This document shows, in pieces, positions 31,254 to 42,675 of a stretch of 64,000 nt of DNA. Origin of the DNA: Hydractinia symbiolongicarpus (lineage: Eukaryota; Cnidaria; Hydrozoa; Anthoathecata; Hydractiniidae); the NCBI RefSeq assembly GCF_029227915.1, contig NC_079885.1, positions 9,672,001 through 9,736,000 of the forward strand. Reading direction: 5' to 3'. Numbering within the stretch: the stretch's first letter is position 1; each line of letters begins with the position of its first letter. The translations under genes were made by a program, and so were the position numbers. Under the pieces are notes generated by a model. That model was not told the origin of the DNA. It saw nothing but the letters and a program-made list of their open reading frames with translations, and searched no databases.

Positions 31254-31484
31254 TGTCTTCATAATTAAGCGGATATGTCCACAAGCCAGCTAAATTTTTA
31301 GCACCATTATATAAATGTAGACGTTAACCCGTAGAAAAATCTGCGGGGTCACCCGTCAGTAAATTATAAACTCTGCGGGGGACCCAGAATAAAGCGGGGA
31401 GCAGCCATTTTGAACACACAGAATATGGCTATTATTAAAGAGATGTACAGTTTCTGTTTGTCCACTAATGACATGAAATTAATA

Positions 31485-31758
31485 CTATGTTAAACAGAGT
31501 TTTATCCTGTCCTTACAAAAGTGTGATTTTTCAAAGAATGAGAAGGACAGATAATTGTTACCTTTTGTCAACACTTCTTCTAACACCAAACCCTTTGTTT
31601 CCTTTAAAAAGAAACTCAAAATCACATTACCGAAACATAATACAGTAAGTACGATGAATGGAAGTTGAAAATAAACTAAACGTAGTGCGTTGGACACCCA
31701 AGGAGAAACTGCTGCTCCGAGTAATAACATCGTAGAAAGTAAAGCCATTGCTTGAGTT
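31485..31758 (-). CDS. SLC22 gene B exon 8, C-terminus
   Basis: It reads RTQAMALLSTMLLLGAAVSP to LKETKGLVLEEV and then about 25 extra residues to a TAG. The last part may be intron if the GTAACA donor is used. The true C-terminus is uncertain. Confidence 0.75.
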
Positions 31759-34700
31759 CTATAATAAAAAATTGGACAATGATTGCAGAAATACACAAAT
31801 TTAAATCGTGCTTGAATGTTGATCACAATCAAATAGATTACACAAGTATATCGATAATAATTATCTCTATAATAATAGCCGTCGTCTGTTTGTCTCTGCA
31901 CGGACCCCCGCTGAGTTAGAAAATGATGTTACGGACAGACAAATATTAAATACGATATATTTTTTCCAATTTGTTGCGATGGGTAAATATAAAAGACGGG
32001 CGAACCCGTGGATTTTTCCACGGACAACGACTAGTCTATGTTATAATACCCGTATACGTCTGTCTGTCACGCAAAATGGTAGCTTAGCTGCACAATAGCA
32101 AGAAGCACGCAATGCGGTAGAAAAAGGACGGGAGAACCCGTGGATTTTCCACGAGCTAACGACTATTATTACTATTACTATTATTGCGACTATTTATACA
32201 GGATAGCCACTTCAGTGTTGGATTCACTGTTATCAATGTGGGCCCTATATTTTGAATGTATACATTAACTATACAACGACATTGCCTACCGAACCACGGA
32301 CCTTGTAATTACGTAGCGAACTCTATAACCACATAGACCATGCGTCTTTCATTCTTGTCATTTTCTTAATTATAATATTCAAACGGCTTAATACGTCATT
32401 GTTAACTGTTTATATACGTCCATTTATCTATATTAAATACCCGTATACGTCTGTCTGTCTGTCTGTCACGCAAAATGGTAGCCTGGCTGCGCGAGAAGCG
32501 AGACGCACGCAATGCGGAATAAAAAGGACGGGCAAACCCGTGGATATTTCCACGAGCTTACGACTAGTATAAATATATTATTGAAAGTGTTAAGTACAAT
32601 TAGGCTTCTTTTGTTTGTTTGTTTGTTTGTTTGTTTGTTTGTTGCCTTTCTTTATATATGAACAATGTTACGATGTTACTGTCCTTAGATTCGTATCTTT
32701 TCTCAAAGCAATGACTTCTTAATACACTTAGTTATGGAAGCGTACCTGACAACAGTGGGGAAGGTTTCAGCTGAGAGTAAATATACAGAATTAAATGAGA
32801 TGGAAATGAAGAATTTTGCCATGATTCCAAAAAATGCTCTTGATATGCTGTAACCTAAAATTAGGAAAAAATTAAGAAGAGAAATAAGCTGGTTATAATT
32901 TCAAGTAAAATCTTCTTTTTTCACTTTTCAGTCTGAGAACCTATTTTAAAAGTCTACAGGGGTCGTCTTTCTTAAAATTACACGCTATTTCGTGTGCCCG
33001 TTACACAACACTTTTTTTGCGGACTGGCAGACTAAATGCTTTATCACGAGCCATCGTTATAATGTTATTACGAACCAAATGAGTTTTTTTGAAATTTTAC
33101 GCTTAGTAATAATCTGCAACAAACGAGTTTTTTTATTACAGAGAGTTTTGGTGCATTAAATACTCCCTTTTACGCAAGCCGCAGATGTCGTACAAGCGCA
33201 ATAACCGTTCAACTAGACAACTGTTTCAACATCAATTACACTTTCGATTTCTTATATTTTCCTTAAAAGGACTTTGCTGGAGATTAAAGCCATGATCTAA
33301 CACACTGGATGTTTCCACTTCAAAGCATGTAATTATTCTGGAAATATTATTAACACATAATTTCGAGGCCCAACGAGGCTTTAAATATTGTCAACGAGGC
33401 CCTACCCGAGTGCGTTACATCCTCTGGTATACAAGCTACTGCAAGTAGACACCAAAAAGCGAAAAAAGTACTAGATATGGTACTCTTCTTTCGTCCAATC
33501 CTAAACAAATTAATAAAGATATGAACTTTGTTACTTTTTTTGATATGGGAACAAGTTGAAGCCGAATCAAAGAATCATTGCATTGTATTTTTTTTTTATA
33601 AAAATTAACTGTTAAATTGGGTTTTGAAAAGCAATAACGACATGCATATTTTACAAACCTATTACAAGCATAGATGACAACTGCATTTGCTGGAATTTCA
33701 ACCAGGCTGACTAAAATAAAATCTAAATAAAACCTTCCACTCAGATACGAAGTTGCAAGAACGATTCCAGAGTATATCAGTTCGTTGATAAACCTAAAAA
33801 GAACACTTAGTTTGTTTGGCGCGCACTATAAAAAAAGATTTATTTTGATTTCAGCCATATTTTCACTTTCTTTTCGCCTGACATTTGATTATCGCAACAT
33901 AAATTCAACTTATATTAGCGACTTGTAATAAATAGCTTTTCCATCACCCTGGAAAATAGTTCACCAAAGAGGAAATCGAAAAAATGGAGTATTTAAGATC
34001 TAAGGCGATAAATTACTGCTTGAAAATTTTTCTTAAAGAGCCTAAAACATTTAATGCATATCCTTCTTGCCAAACAAGGCTGGTATTCTTAAGGTGTTTG
34101 TAAGGTTTTCCATTTATTCTTACTTAGCATGACGAAATACAATAAAAGATGACAGCTTCATTCAGTAGTACGAGAAAGAACAACGAATCAAGGATTTTCT
34201 GTAATTTAGGCAACAAAATGTCTACTCACCAAACGACGCTTTGCAGGAGAACAGAACGTCGGAGTTGACAATCTTTGAACAAATCTAACATTGTACCTTC
34301 AGACTCTTTCTTGCTTATTTCAACGAGTGTCACATTGGGAAATTGCTTGTTATTTTGTTTCGCAATTTTCCGAAGTATCTTTTCTGCTTCATTATTTCTT
34401 TGATTTATACAAAGCCATCTTACAGATTCTGGAACCCATCTAAAAATTTAGAATCGAATTAAAAGTAAAAACAACCAACAACAACCAGCAACCAATAACC
34501 AACGACCAACAACCAGCAACCAATAACCAACGACCAACAACCAGCAACCAATAACCAACGACAACCAGCAACCAATAACCAACGACAACCAGCAACCAAT
34601 AACCAACGACAACCAGCAACCAATAACCAACGACAACCAGCAACCAATAACCAACGATAACAACAACAACCACAACAAAAACAACGACAACAACAACAAC

Positions 34701-37021
34701 AACAACAAATCTCAATATTACCTACCTCCAAAACAAAACAAATGAGATGTAAGGCGCACTTAAGATAATAGTTCTCATTCTCCATGATCTTATCAAGTAA
34801 GAATGTACCCCAATAAAAACAACTGATAAGGCGTACGCAACCCAAACCATATTGGAGGCTAACGAACGGTATTTTGAGCCAACCAATTCAGCTATTGTTA
34901 CGTATAGCATAGGAACAACACCACTTGTGCAGAAACCAATGACAAGAGCTAAGCAGAAGAAGATGGTGTAGGTTGGAGCGAATGATTGTGCGAAACTAAT
35001 CACCATGATTATGAAGTAACATATAAAAATGACTTTTTTTCGTCCATGCCTATAAAAAAAGAAGATCCATCGTATGCAATTAAATCCCAATTTGTCTATA
35101 ACATTCACCTTTGATTTTTGCCCTTGTACCTACAAACCTAAAGGTAGCTACAGCATCATTGGTAACCTTGATATTTATTATTCCTGAGAACTAATTTTGG
35201 CGAGAGTTTTTGTTAAAAAAAAATTTAATTTTAAGAGAACTAATTTTCTCAAAGCTGGCAAGTCCTAATATATGGCGAGAATTAAAGTTCGCAAAAGTAA
35301 GAATTTGATTAAATTTTTTTTTAATTTATGCTGTTTTAAAAGATGTTTATGTTGAAGATAAACAGAGTCTACTGAAGGTAAAATTTACACATAATACATT
35401 TGTAGTTTAGGTAAAGTGTAAATCTTTTTTTCGAAAAGGAAAGAAAAATTCGTATTTCCCGAAAAAATTAATTCCTCTTAAGGTAATTTAGCATTTAAAC
35501 AAAGTTCGGTCTAAGAAGATGTGTTCGATCAGAAATTGATTGTACTAGTCGGTCGCCCATGGAAAAATCCACTAGTTCGCCTGTCCTTTTTATAACGCAT
35601 TGCGTGCGTCTTGCTACTTGCGCAGCTAAGCTACTATTTTGCGTGACAGACAGACAGACTAGTCGTTGCCCGTGGAAAAATCCACGGGTTTGCCCGTCCA
35701 TTATATTTACCCGTCGCAACAAAGTGGATAAAGATATATCGCATTTGATATTCCGTAAAATTATTTTCTAACTCAGCGAAGGGTCTGCGCAGAGACAGAC
35801 AGACAAAGGCTATTATAATAGAGATGTTGATTGTAAAAACTGGTGAAAAATTAAAAAAATTAAAGCTAGTAAAAAAAAACGTACCGAGCAGAAAGTTCAC
35901 CAAGGACAATAGTTCCAAATATTGCTGAAATAACTGGCACAGACAAAACCAAAGCAGAAAGTATTTCTCTGTCACAAACAAGATTAAACTATGGAGAAAA
36001 AATAGAGGTAATGATCCAGAGAGGTCTCAGCTACATATAATGCCCGTATCACAAACATAAGCGTACAAACTGATGGATTAGGAGGCCAGATTTGACTGAT
36101 AAATTTGCATTTGCCTAAAAAAAAGGCCAATGAAGGGAATTAAAAAAAGGAAAACGCGCTCGGTTTTAATAATATCTCGATCTTAATTAACAATTTAATA
36201 ATATTAATGATTAAATGTTGAATCTACTTGAAATATGCATTGATATGTTGCAAAAATCTAGTTTACGTAAACGCGGAAAAATAGCTCGTAACATGACTTT
36301 ACCCGTTTTGATCAAGACTCAACTGCAATGTTAACAAAACAGCACTTAAGCTCGACAGTTTTCTATTTATATTGGTAGTAAACTTAGCACTTCAGATAAA
36401 GAATCTTTTTTCTGGTTAAAACATTTGTTAGAGTTTTGACTGTAAACTATGTTAGAGATACGTACAGCATTGCTCTAACTTGCTTGCCTGCCACACAAGC
36501 CGGTTAGCGGTCAGTAGATGGCACCAAATGGGCTGAAAACACTGCATTTAAAGTGCGGTGGAGTGGATACTCGAACCTGAAACCTTATGAGTACAAGCAA
36601 ATGCGCTACCACTACACCATCACCGGAGAAAAGACCTTCAAGGTATATTTTACCAAAAATAACTATCTACCTCGGTAGCTATGGAGAAATCATCCGCAAC
36701 GACAAACTCCCACGAACTTCGATTCATCTTGCATCTCTCGTTGTATAAACCATCTCCAACATTAAAAGTATTATTAAGTAAGCATTCTCCGTTTTTTTCA
36801 CCGGTACTTGAACATCTCCATGCCGGAAGGTGTGTCAAAAACACCAATGTAAACAACGGGTATACAGTAGGGACCATTAACAGACAAAGTAGAACTGTCA
36901 AGAAGATTTGGCTGCGTTCATATTCACCTATTTGAATAATGATATCGTCTATTGAGGCTGATTTAACATTACATTTCTGTAGCTCACCAGTTGAAATTTG
37001 CTTATCTTTTGTATCTGCCAT
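31485..37021 (-). CDS. SLC22-family organic ion transporter, gene B
   Basis: Eight exons join into 1602 nt, 533 aa. Exons 2-7 have the same lengths as in gene A (104, 324, 210, 135, 95, 109 nt) with the same phases. The protein has the SLC22 layout: cysteine-rich first loop with NNTF and NRSSWEF, FNLVCDRE, AELVGSKYRS, VPESVRWL, a second-half RIGRKKS block, SAETFPTVVR and LKETKGLV. The first motif-A block is altered: GELSARHGRK replaces the usual G-x-L-S-D-R-x-G-R, so the aspartate is missing. The C-terminus also differs. Exon 8 is read through to a TAG at 31485, although a GTAACA site after ACA AAA G could act as a donor; I found no downstream exons like those of A and C. The gene is inverted between A and C. 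Confidence 0.9.
31866..32165 (+). mobile_element. two GTCTGTCTGT/CCGTGG elements in tandem
   Basis: 31866-32035 runs from a CCGTCGTCTGTTTGTC end to AACCCGTGGATTTTTCCACG..ACGACTAGT. 32036-32165 is a second element of the TATAATACCCGTATACGTCTG type, ending with the same CCGTGGA..CCACG and ACGACTA words. They lie in intron 7 of gene B. They resemble the pair at 35.54-35.82 kb, which lies in the opposite orientation. Confidence 0.7.
32431..32570 (+). mobile_element. GTCTGTCTGT/CCGTGG element
   Basis: It begins AAATACCCGTATACGTCTGT, contains CACGCAAAATGGTAGC and CACGCAATGCGG, and ends CCCGTGGATATTTCCACG with ACGACTAGT. It is the clearest single copy of this family. Confidence 0.7.
32608..32643 (+). 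repeat. (GTTT)n microsatellite
   Basis: About eight GTTT units occur in gene B intron 7. Confidence 0.85.
32746..32854 (-). CDS. SLC22 gene B exon 7
   Basis: It has 109 nt and reads GYSISRAFFGIMAKFF to SAETFPTVVR. Confidence 0.9.
33406..33500 (-). CDS. SLC22 gene B exon 6
   Basis: It has 95 nt and reads IGRKKSTISSTFFAFW to EDVTHS. The donor G|GTAGGG was preferred over an earlier GTAACG because it keeps the 95-nt length and phase seen in gene A. Confidence 0.85.
33659..33793 (-). CDS. SLC22 gene B exon 5
   Basis: It has 135 nt and reads FINELIYSGIVLATSY to VVIYACNR. The donor is GTTTGT. Confidence 0.88.
34230..34439 (-). CDS. SLC22 gene B exon 4
   Basis: It has 210 nt and encodes WVPESVRWLCINQRNNEAEK to LLQSVVW. 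It is separated from exon 3 by a 286-nt intron filled by a minisatellite. Confidence 0.9.
34475..34710. repeat. 24-bp minisatellite and (AAC)n in gene B intron 3
   Basis: Units combining AACCAGCAACCAATAACCAA and CGAC repeat about eight times, with slightly longer units first. An (AAC)n run follows from about 34660. Together they fill most of the short intron between exons 3 and 4. Confidence 0.85.
34726..35049 (-). CDS. SLC22 gene B exon 3
   Basis: It has 324 nt and reads HGRKKVIFICYF through IAELVGSKYRSLAS to FVLFWR. The donor is AG|GTAGGT. Confidence 0.9.
35543..35824 (-). mobile_element. inverted pair copy of the GTCTGTCTGT/CCGTGG elements
   Basis: 35543-35655 and 35656-35824 repeat, in reverse, the two adjacent elements at 31.87-32.17 kb. 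Words shared include CTAGTCGTTGCCCGTGG, CACGGGTTTGCCCGTC and ACAGACAGACAG. It lies in intron 2 of gene B, ending about 60 bases from exon 2. Confidence 0.7.
35885..35988 (-). CDS. SLC22 gene B exon 2
   Basis: It has 104 nt after TTCTCCATAG and begins FNLVCDREIL. It ends in the first Arg after LSA; this is where A and C have Asp in S-D-R. Confidence 0.88.
36435..36635 (-). repeat. tRNA-derived SINE, family 2
   Basis: The minus strand reads GGTGTAGTGGTAGCGCATTT (A-box like) and, about 40 bases on, GGTTTCAGGTTCGAGTATCC (B-box like), followed by a unique body. The same body and boxes occur at 47.93-48.1 kb. It lies in gene B intron 1. Confidence 0.65.
36671..37021 (-). CDS. SLC22 gene B exon 1
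   Basis: It encodes residues 1-117, with a shorter N-terminus than A or C, helix 1 (FLTVLLCLLMVPTVY) and the cysteine loop. It ends in phase 0 before GTAGAT. Confidence 0.9.
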
Positions 37022-37646
37022 CAGATCTATCTATGATTCAATAAATAAACCGAATTAATTAAAGAACAAAGGATGAAAATGTGGAGAAGCTATCAAATTT
37101 CTCTACACGGTTACATCTGTGTTTATATCAACCCTGATTAATGTTGAATTTATTAAATGAGGACGATTTATTTATATAAATATATATTTTATATGCAGTT
37201 GTAAATAGTAATTCGAATGTACAATAATAAATATTAGCATAAAACAATAGAGGCTTATTTCAATACCCTCCACTTGCCTCTACCATTTTATTATAAGTCG
37301 AAATATATCCATATCTATATCTACAGCGCATACTTAGCAACACCTTGAATTATTTGCGTCGCCATAACATTTTAATTACACATAAGGGCTGTTTTGTATT
37401 TCGCATGTGTTGAATGAGCAAGTGACACATGCCTCGCTCACCTGTATAGAAATACGAGGTAAACATTTTGCAAAAAAATAGTAGTTGTCATTTATCAATA
37501 GTTACTCAAAAAAATGAACCATCTGGACCTTATCGGTGTAAAAACGTCGGTAACACGTGACCAAATTTTGACTCAGTGACTTATAAATTTTTTTACCGAT
37601 TTTTTACCGCCCAATCATTTTTACCAAGTTTTTACCACCCAACCAT

Positions 37647-37905
37647 TTCTAATAGAACTGTTGTCAATGAGGGTCCTGTGATGAGGGTCCTAGTGCTTTT
37701 AAAGCTGCCATTTAAGCCACGGAAGGCGTGCAAGCACAACAGCCGCTCAACTATACAACCACCTGAGAAATCAATCTCATTCTCGTGCGGAACGTTAAGC
37801 AGAGACGATCGATTCACACTTTTATAGTATCTGACATGACTCAGCCAGGGTTTGAACTCAAGACCTTCCGCACTTGAGGCTAACGCTCTACCACAAGGCG
37901 ATAAA
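37647..37905 (-). repeat. tRNA-derived SINE, family 1
   Basis: On the minus strand it opens GTGGTAGAGCGTTAGCCTC (A-box region) and GGTCTTGAGTTCAAACCC (B-box). The body with ACTATAAAAGTGTGAATC and CACTAGGACCC follows. The same body is at 49.46-49.75 and 53.94-54.25 kb. Confidence 0.75.
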
Positions 37906-38789
37906 GAACAAATACTTGCAAATGTTAAAAAATCTCACACAAGGGTGACTTCATCTCACACTGTATTACATATTGTCAGTAAAGATTTGCATAGAAGAGA
38001 CAATACCTATTAAATACGTAAATTTAGTTTACCTATTTGAAGGTTTAAGTTTGTTCCAAAACGTTGATGATCTTCCTCACTGCTTCAGTATTTCTCAGGC
38101 TTACAAAATTCAAATAATATTTATTTATATAAAACTTTATTCAAATTTGTTTGTGAAGAAATGTAACATGATCTAAACAAATGTTAAAATCTTTTTAAAG
38201 TTTTTTGAACCAAAATAAGGAGTTGTTTTTTGCATGTAAGGAAGAGATCAAATGGGGTAACATTTTTTTTACACAACATTATCGAAGGTATCTTCTTATG
38301 TGCATGACAATAAAGATTTCACAACAAAAATATCCAACCAAAAATATAACTTTTTCACCTCAAATGTAGACGAAATAGATCAGACTATCATTGAATGGTT
38401 ATATTACTTTTCTTCACAAAATAAAAATTTGATATGAAAGTACAGCAGAAAAAAAATTTAAAGTGATCTAAAATCAGAGTTAAAGCTGATAGTAGTTATT
38501 CAAGTGCAATTCTAAGTTAATGCGTTTTAAATGCTTAAGTGATGTGCCACACTACTCTCTATCGGAATCAATTTACTAGCCTTAGTGCTAATTTCAATGT
38601 CCATAGTTGTTTGAAATATCTTGTGATTGCTTGCTCTCGGTATGTAATCAGTCACACCCTTGTACTAAATATATCTACGTTTAAAATTTTTTGAGATATA
38701 TCTTTAATGATAGATACTTATAGGTAAACTAAATTTGCATAAAGACAAATTTCCTTGTTTTCTTTCCTTATAATGTTTTCGTTTTTTGC

Positions 38790-39105
38790 AAGCAAGATTT
38801 ATTACAAGCTCGTGAGCTTGTATTAAAACGCAAATGTGTCCTACAAGAATGGAAATTTTTGCCTCTCTGAGCACCGACACGGGAGTGTGTTCGAATCTCA
38901 TTTTGTTAACTATTTTTACTTTTTTTTTCTATCTCGCCCGCGAGGACGTGTTTGCAGACTGACCTAACGAAAATTGAAATTTTAAGAAATTTTCTATCAA
39001 TATTATTGCCTATCTGAATAGCAAAATATGTCGTGTCTAACTTCAGCTTTTTATACACTTTTTTGGCGAGGTTGTTTGCGTATATCATACGTCTTGTTTT
39101 CTTTA
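38790..39105. repeat. dispersed tRNA-related repeat
   Basis: It matches, inverted, both blocks of the element at 22.6-23.1 kb, but without its extra central stretch. The plus strand reads GTGTTCGAATCTC. Confidence 0.6.
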
Positions 39106-42100
39106 ATATGACACACCATGTGTTGTTTATTACTGTTGTACGATTTTATTTTACAGTAATTCGTGACATATTTTTTGCACCGGTCATTACAGTAGTAGCA
39201 TGTTTTTACTTTCCATTCTAAATTTAAAATTACTTGTACAAGATAGCTGTTTTATTATGTTTGCTCATGTCCATGACATTACAATGATGGGAAAATAATC
39301 AATTTTTCGCTGGTCGTTAAATTTTTGTTTTCAATTATCTGAATATGTTCAATGCTTTTGTTTTATGCTGTCAGTTGCCCTTTTCGAAAAGTTTTAATTC
39401 TTAAAGAAACATAACTGAGTTGATCATATGTAAACATTGGTTTATTCTATTGAATATCAGATATAGTGTTTGTCCCTATGATCTTGTAACGTTATGTCTA
39501 GCTAGCTAAACTTTTCTGTTTGTATATTTGCGTTTGTTGACTCGAATTGTTACTGAAAGTAACTCAGTATCACATTAAGTCAGCTATTATTAACTGTCAT
39601 AAAGAAAATACAAAATTTGATTTACATATTAGCTCTCTACCTAACTAGCCAGAAGAGTTTCCTCTGTTTACAAAGCTTTGTGAATGAGCAAGCATCCTTG
39701 CAGTAAAGATATGTTTATTCTTTAATATTTTCGCATATTTAACTGACTTCAGCATAGGCAATATCCCGATATATTTCTGCTACTATTATGGATATTTTTG
39801 GTAGTTGGCCAATTTTGCTATGTGTTTTTAAAATTATTCGTTGGCGGAAATTGCTCTTTATATTTATTTTGAGGTATATCTTATATTATAAATGCTTATT
39901 TGTTATAACTGTTTTCTTTAGCAGCTCAGGACTTATAATTTGAAACTTTACAGAAATCAACTTGAAATTTAATTCTTGAAAGAAAAAACAATTTTTTTTT
40001 AAACAATTTTTGGCCCAAGTCGAGAAAGTTAGAGCCAGGAATCGCACCGAAGGAAGAGACGTCAGGCGTCGAGAAAAACAATCAAGGTTAAACTGGGTAG
40101 ATATAAAGCAATAAAAATACTATAATGATACTGATATGGAGCATTTAAACGGAAACCCTAACGCATTCAGTACAGTCACAAATAAAATATTTGGCGTTTA
40201 AAAAGTTGTTGACAGTATGCTAATTAAAGACGAAACTCTGTAAGAAAATTGACTTATAGGCCAGAAAGAAAAGAATACATACTGAATGCAGCAGTCACAT
40301 CAGCGTAAAAGTATCTATCTAATAACTAATATGATGATTTCCATCAGTTTTTTTTTCAGCTACTCGGTTATATCTATTTTAGCATATTTTCGTCCACCCT
40401 AATTTTCTATAGGATGTAATTTTAGTCACCAGTTAAAAATTTTGTAACTTGGAACCAACACATTTTCTGGACCGGTAAGGTTTTTTTTCAGATAATCTGT
40501 AAAGCCATCGTAATGTGTCTAAACTGGAGACATACGTAGCACGTGGGAGAAGAGTCTAACATCTTACTATATATTTACAACAAGATACTACTTAAAATCG
40601 TACACTGGATTCTTCAATTATATATTTAGAAAAATTACGATAGCTTCACTGATTGAATCTACCTTAATATAACATGAAGAGCAAGATCTGCAATTTAAAA
40701 ACATGAGCTTGTTGTTTGATTATTTAATTATGTGTTTTATTGCATGCTTACTATCTACCGAAACTATCTACTACGCTGAACATTATTACAGACACAAAAA
40801 GAAGAAAAAGTGAGAGAATGCACTGTTTCTGGTATCCAAAACATGGAAAGGTGATAGGTATGAGACCAAAATAAACAAACAGATACATTGAAAGAGGATA
40901 CTGGGTATTTGAGTGCAGATATCGGTGGTTTAATGAACGACATTTGGATTGAATAGGAGTTTTTGCTAGCTGAAACAAATCAAGTAAGTGAAAGAACGTT
41001 ATAAAACAAACGCTATATATCAGGAATTTTTTGATTAGCGTAAAAAAAAAAAAAAAAATGCATTAAACATAGCCTGGAAGAGTTTATTTGGTAACAATAA
41101 TGCAAATGAGATTTTATAGTGCGTACAAGTGAACCCTCAAATTTCAAGTAAAGCAAAAATATTTCATCAAATAGGACTTGAACCCACGAACATTTACTTG
41201 TACTATCGATACAATGCTGTGCCTAAGTACATACTCTGTAGACGAGGCGAGCATACTACTTTCTTGCAAGTCGAGGGTGAGACGTATGTACTGACACACA
41301 CTAACCAAATATCACCGAATGATGCGCAGCCAGACAGACAACAGACCAATCAAATTTACCGCAACCCAGCGGAGTCCGGCTTCGGAAGTAAGTTCATCAT
41401 CACCTTATATTATAGAAACAAAAATTTTAAATCATTAAACCAATTTGAAGAAAAAAAAGTCAATGGAAAATGTTGCAAAGTTATTTTTATGCCACTCTTG
41501 GAAAACAATTAAATATTATATTAATTCGCATTATTATATAAGATGATATTGGAACGCGCCACGCAAAACTCGAACCAGATTCAAAAACAAAACTCTAATA
41601 TATTGTGAATATATAGTTTTGAGACTAAAACAAAATGATCGTGCTCCATATTGAATGATGACGTCATAAACAGTCGTTTGTCACGGAAAATATAAAATTA
41701 TTTTTTTCCCACAGAAAAAAGCAATCGATCAAATGCGCCTAGACAGGTTCAAATCTTGTACGATCGTCCTCATTATTCAGTTATTTAGGATGATTTTAAT
41801 TCTTGTTATAAGGTCTTTTTTTCCTCTTCTTTGATGGAAGGGAAAGCATATCATGCAAATGGGAAATTTTTTTCAAGAGTTGTTTAAAGGAATAACAGCA
41901 CAACATAAGATATTTCTAAAATAAAAACCCCAATTGGCCAATTTTTTTTTTCTAAAACTAAAATTATTTATAAATTGGTAAATTTTACAACCTTTAGGAT
42001 TATTTTGGGGGATATTAATTTTTGTTAGACATGATATTGTAGGAAGAGAGAACAAACTACTTGATTTTAAAAACTTTCAGAAATTATTTACTAAGTAAAC

Positions 42101-42267
42101 ATTTTCAAGTTTTGTCAATAAGATTCTTTACAACATCTTGTATGTTGGCAAAGAAAAATTTTGTTTGCTTAATAATATTTTTATGTAAACATAAAAAAAA
42201 CACATAAAAAATCAAGATATTCTTTTAACTTCAAAAATCAGAAAATGTTTAAAAAAATTATTTTATC

Positions 42268-42675
42268 ATGGATGGCGTAGATGTATATAGAAATGATGCA
42301 ATAGATGGTCCTTCTGATGTTATACATCACGGTGTGTTAGACCATGAAAAGGGATTATTGATAGCAGCTAGCAAGAGACACGAAAGCGCCAATGTTGATG
42401 AATTTCTTCTACTCGTTGGCGAATACGGTAGAGGACAAAAATGTCTCACTTTTTTCTTGTGTTTGTTTATGTTTGGAGCTACATATAACATTCTTTCAAC
42501 TGTATTTGTAACTTTAAATTCTTCTTGGAGGTGCTCTGCGTATGGTTTCACGCAGGGAGCATGTATATATAATGGAACTATAGATGAAAACAACAAACTA
42601 TATGAGAAAAGATGCGAAATAAACCGGACAGCATGGGAGTTTGAAAGAGAGGCTAGCTATTCTATTGTGACAGAG
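42268..42675 (+). CDS. SLC22 gene C exon 1
   Basis: It encodes residues 1-136. The N-terminus of about 60 residues is followed by helix 1 (CLTFFLCLFMFGATYN) and the extracellular loop. It ends in phase 0 before GTGAGT. Confidence 0.9.

Larger units (their letters stand above)
37022..42267. other. divergent intergenic interval between SLC22 genes B and C
   Basis: It should contain the promoters of both genes, but no clear TATA or initiator can be named. It holds a family 1 SINE at 37.65-37.9 kb, a dispersed repeat at 38.8-39.1 kb and a run of 16 A at about 41043. A stretch near 41165-41240 has a tRNA B-box-like GGACTTGAACCC complement but no complete cloverleaf. Confidence 0.5.

Noticed and set aside
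34440-34845. Minus-strand frames rich in VVVGYWLL or CCRWLLVAG repeats
   Set aside because: They are translations of an intronic minisatellite between gene B exons 3 and 4.
40021-40080. Possible tRNA (complement GGTGCGATTCCTGGC)
   Set aside because: Only a B-box-like word is present; no acceptor stem or cloverleaf could be folded.
41129-41512. 127-codon plus-strand open frame
   Set aside because: Part of it is a tRNA-like stretch (complement of GGGTTCAAGTCC), the typical false gene made by a SINE.
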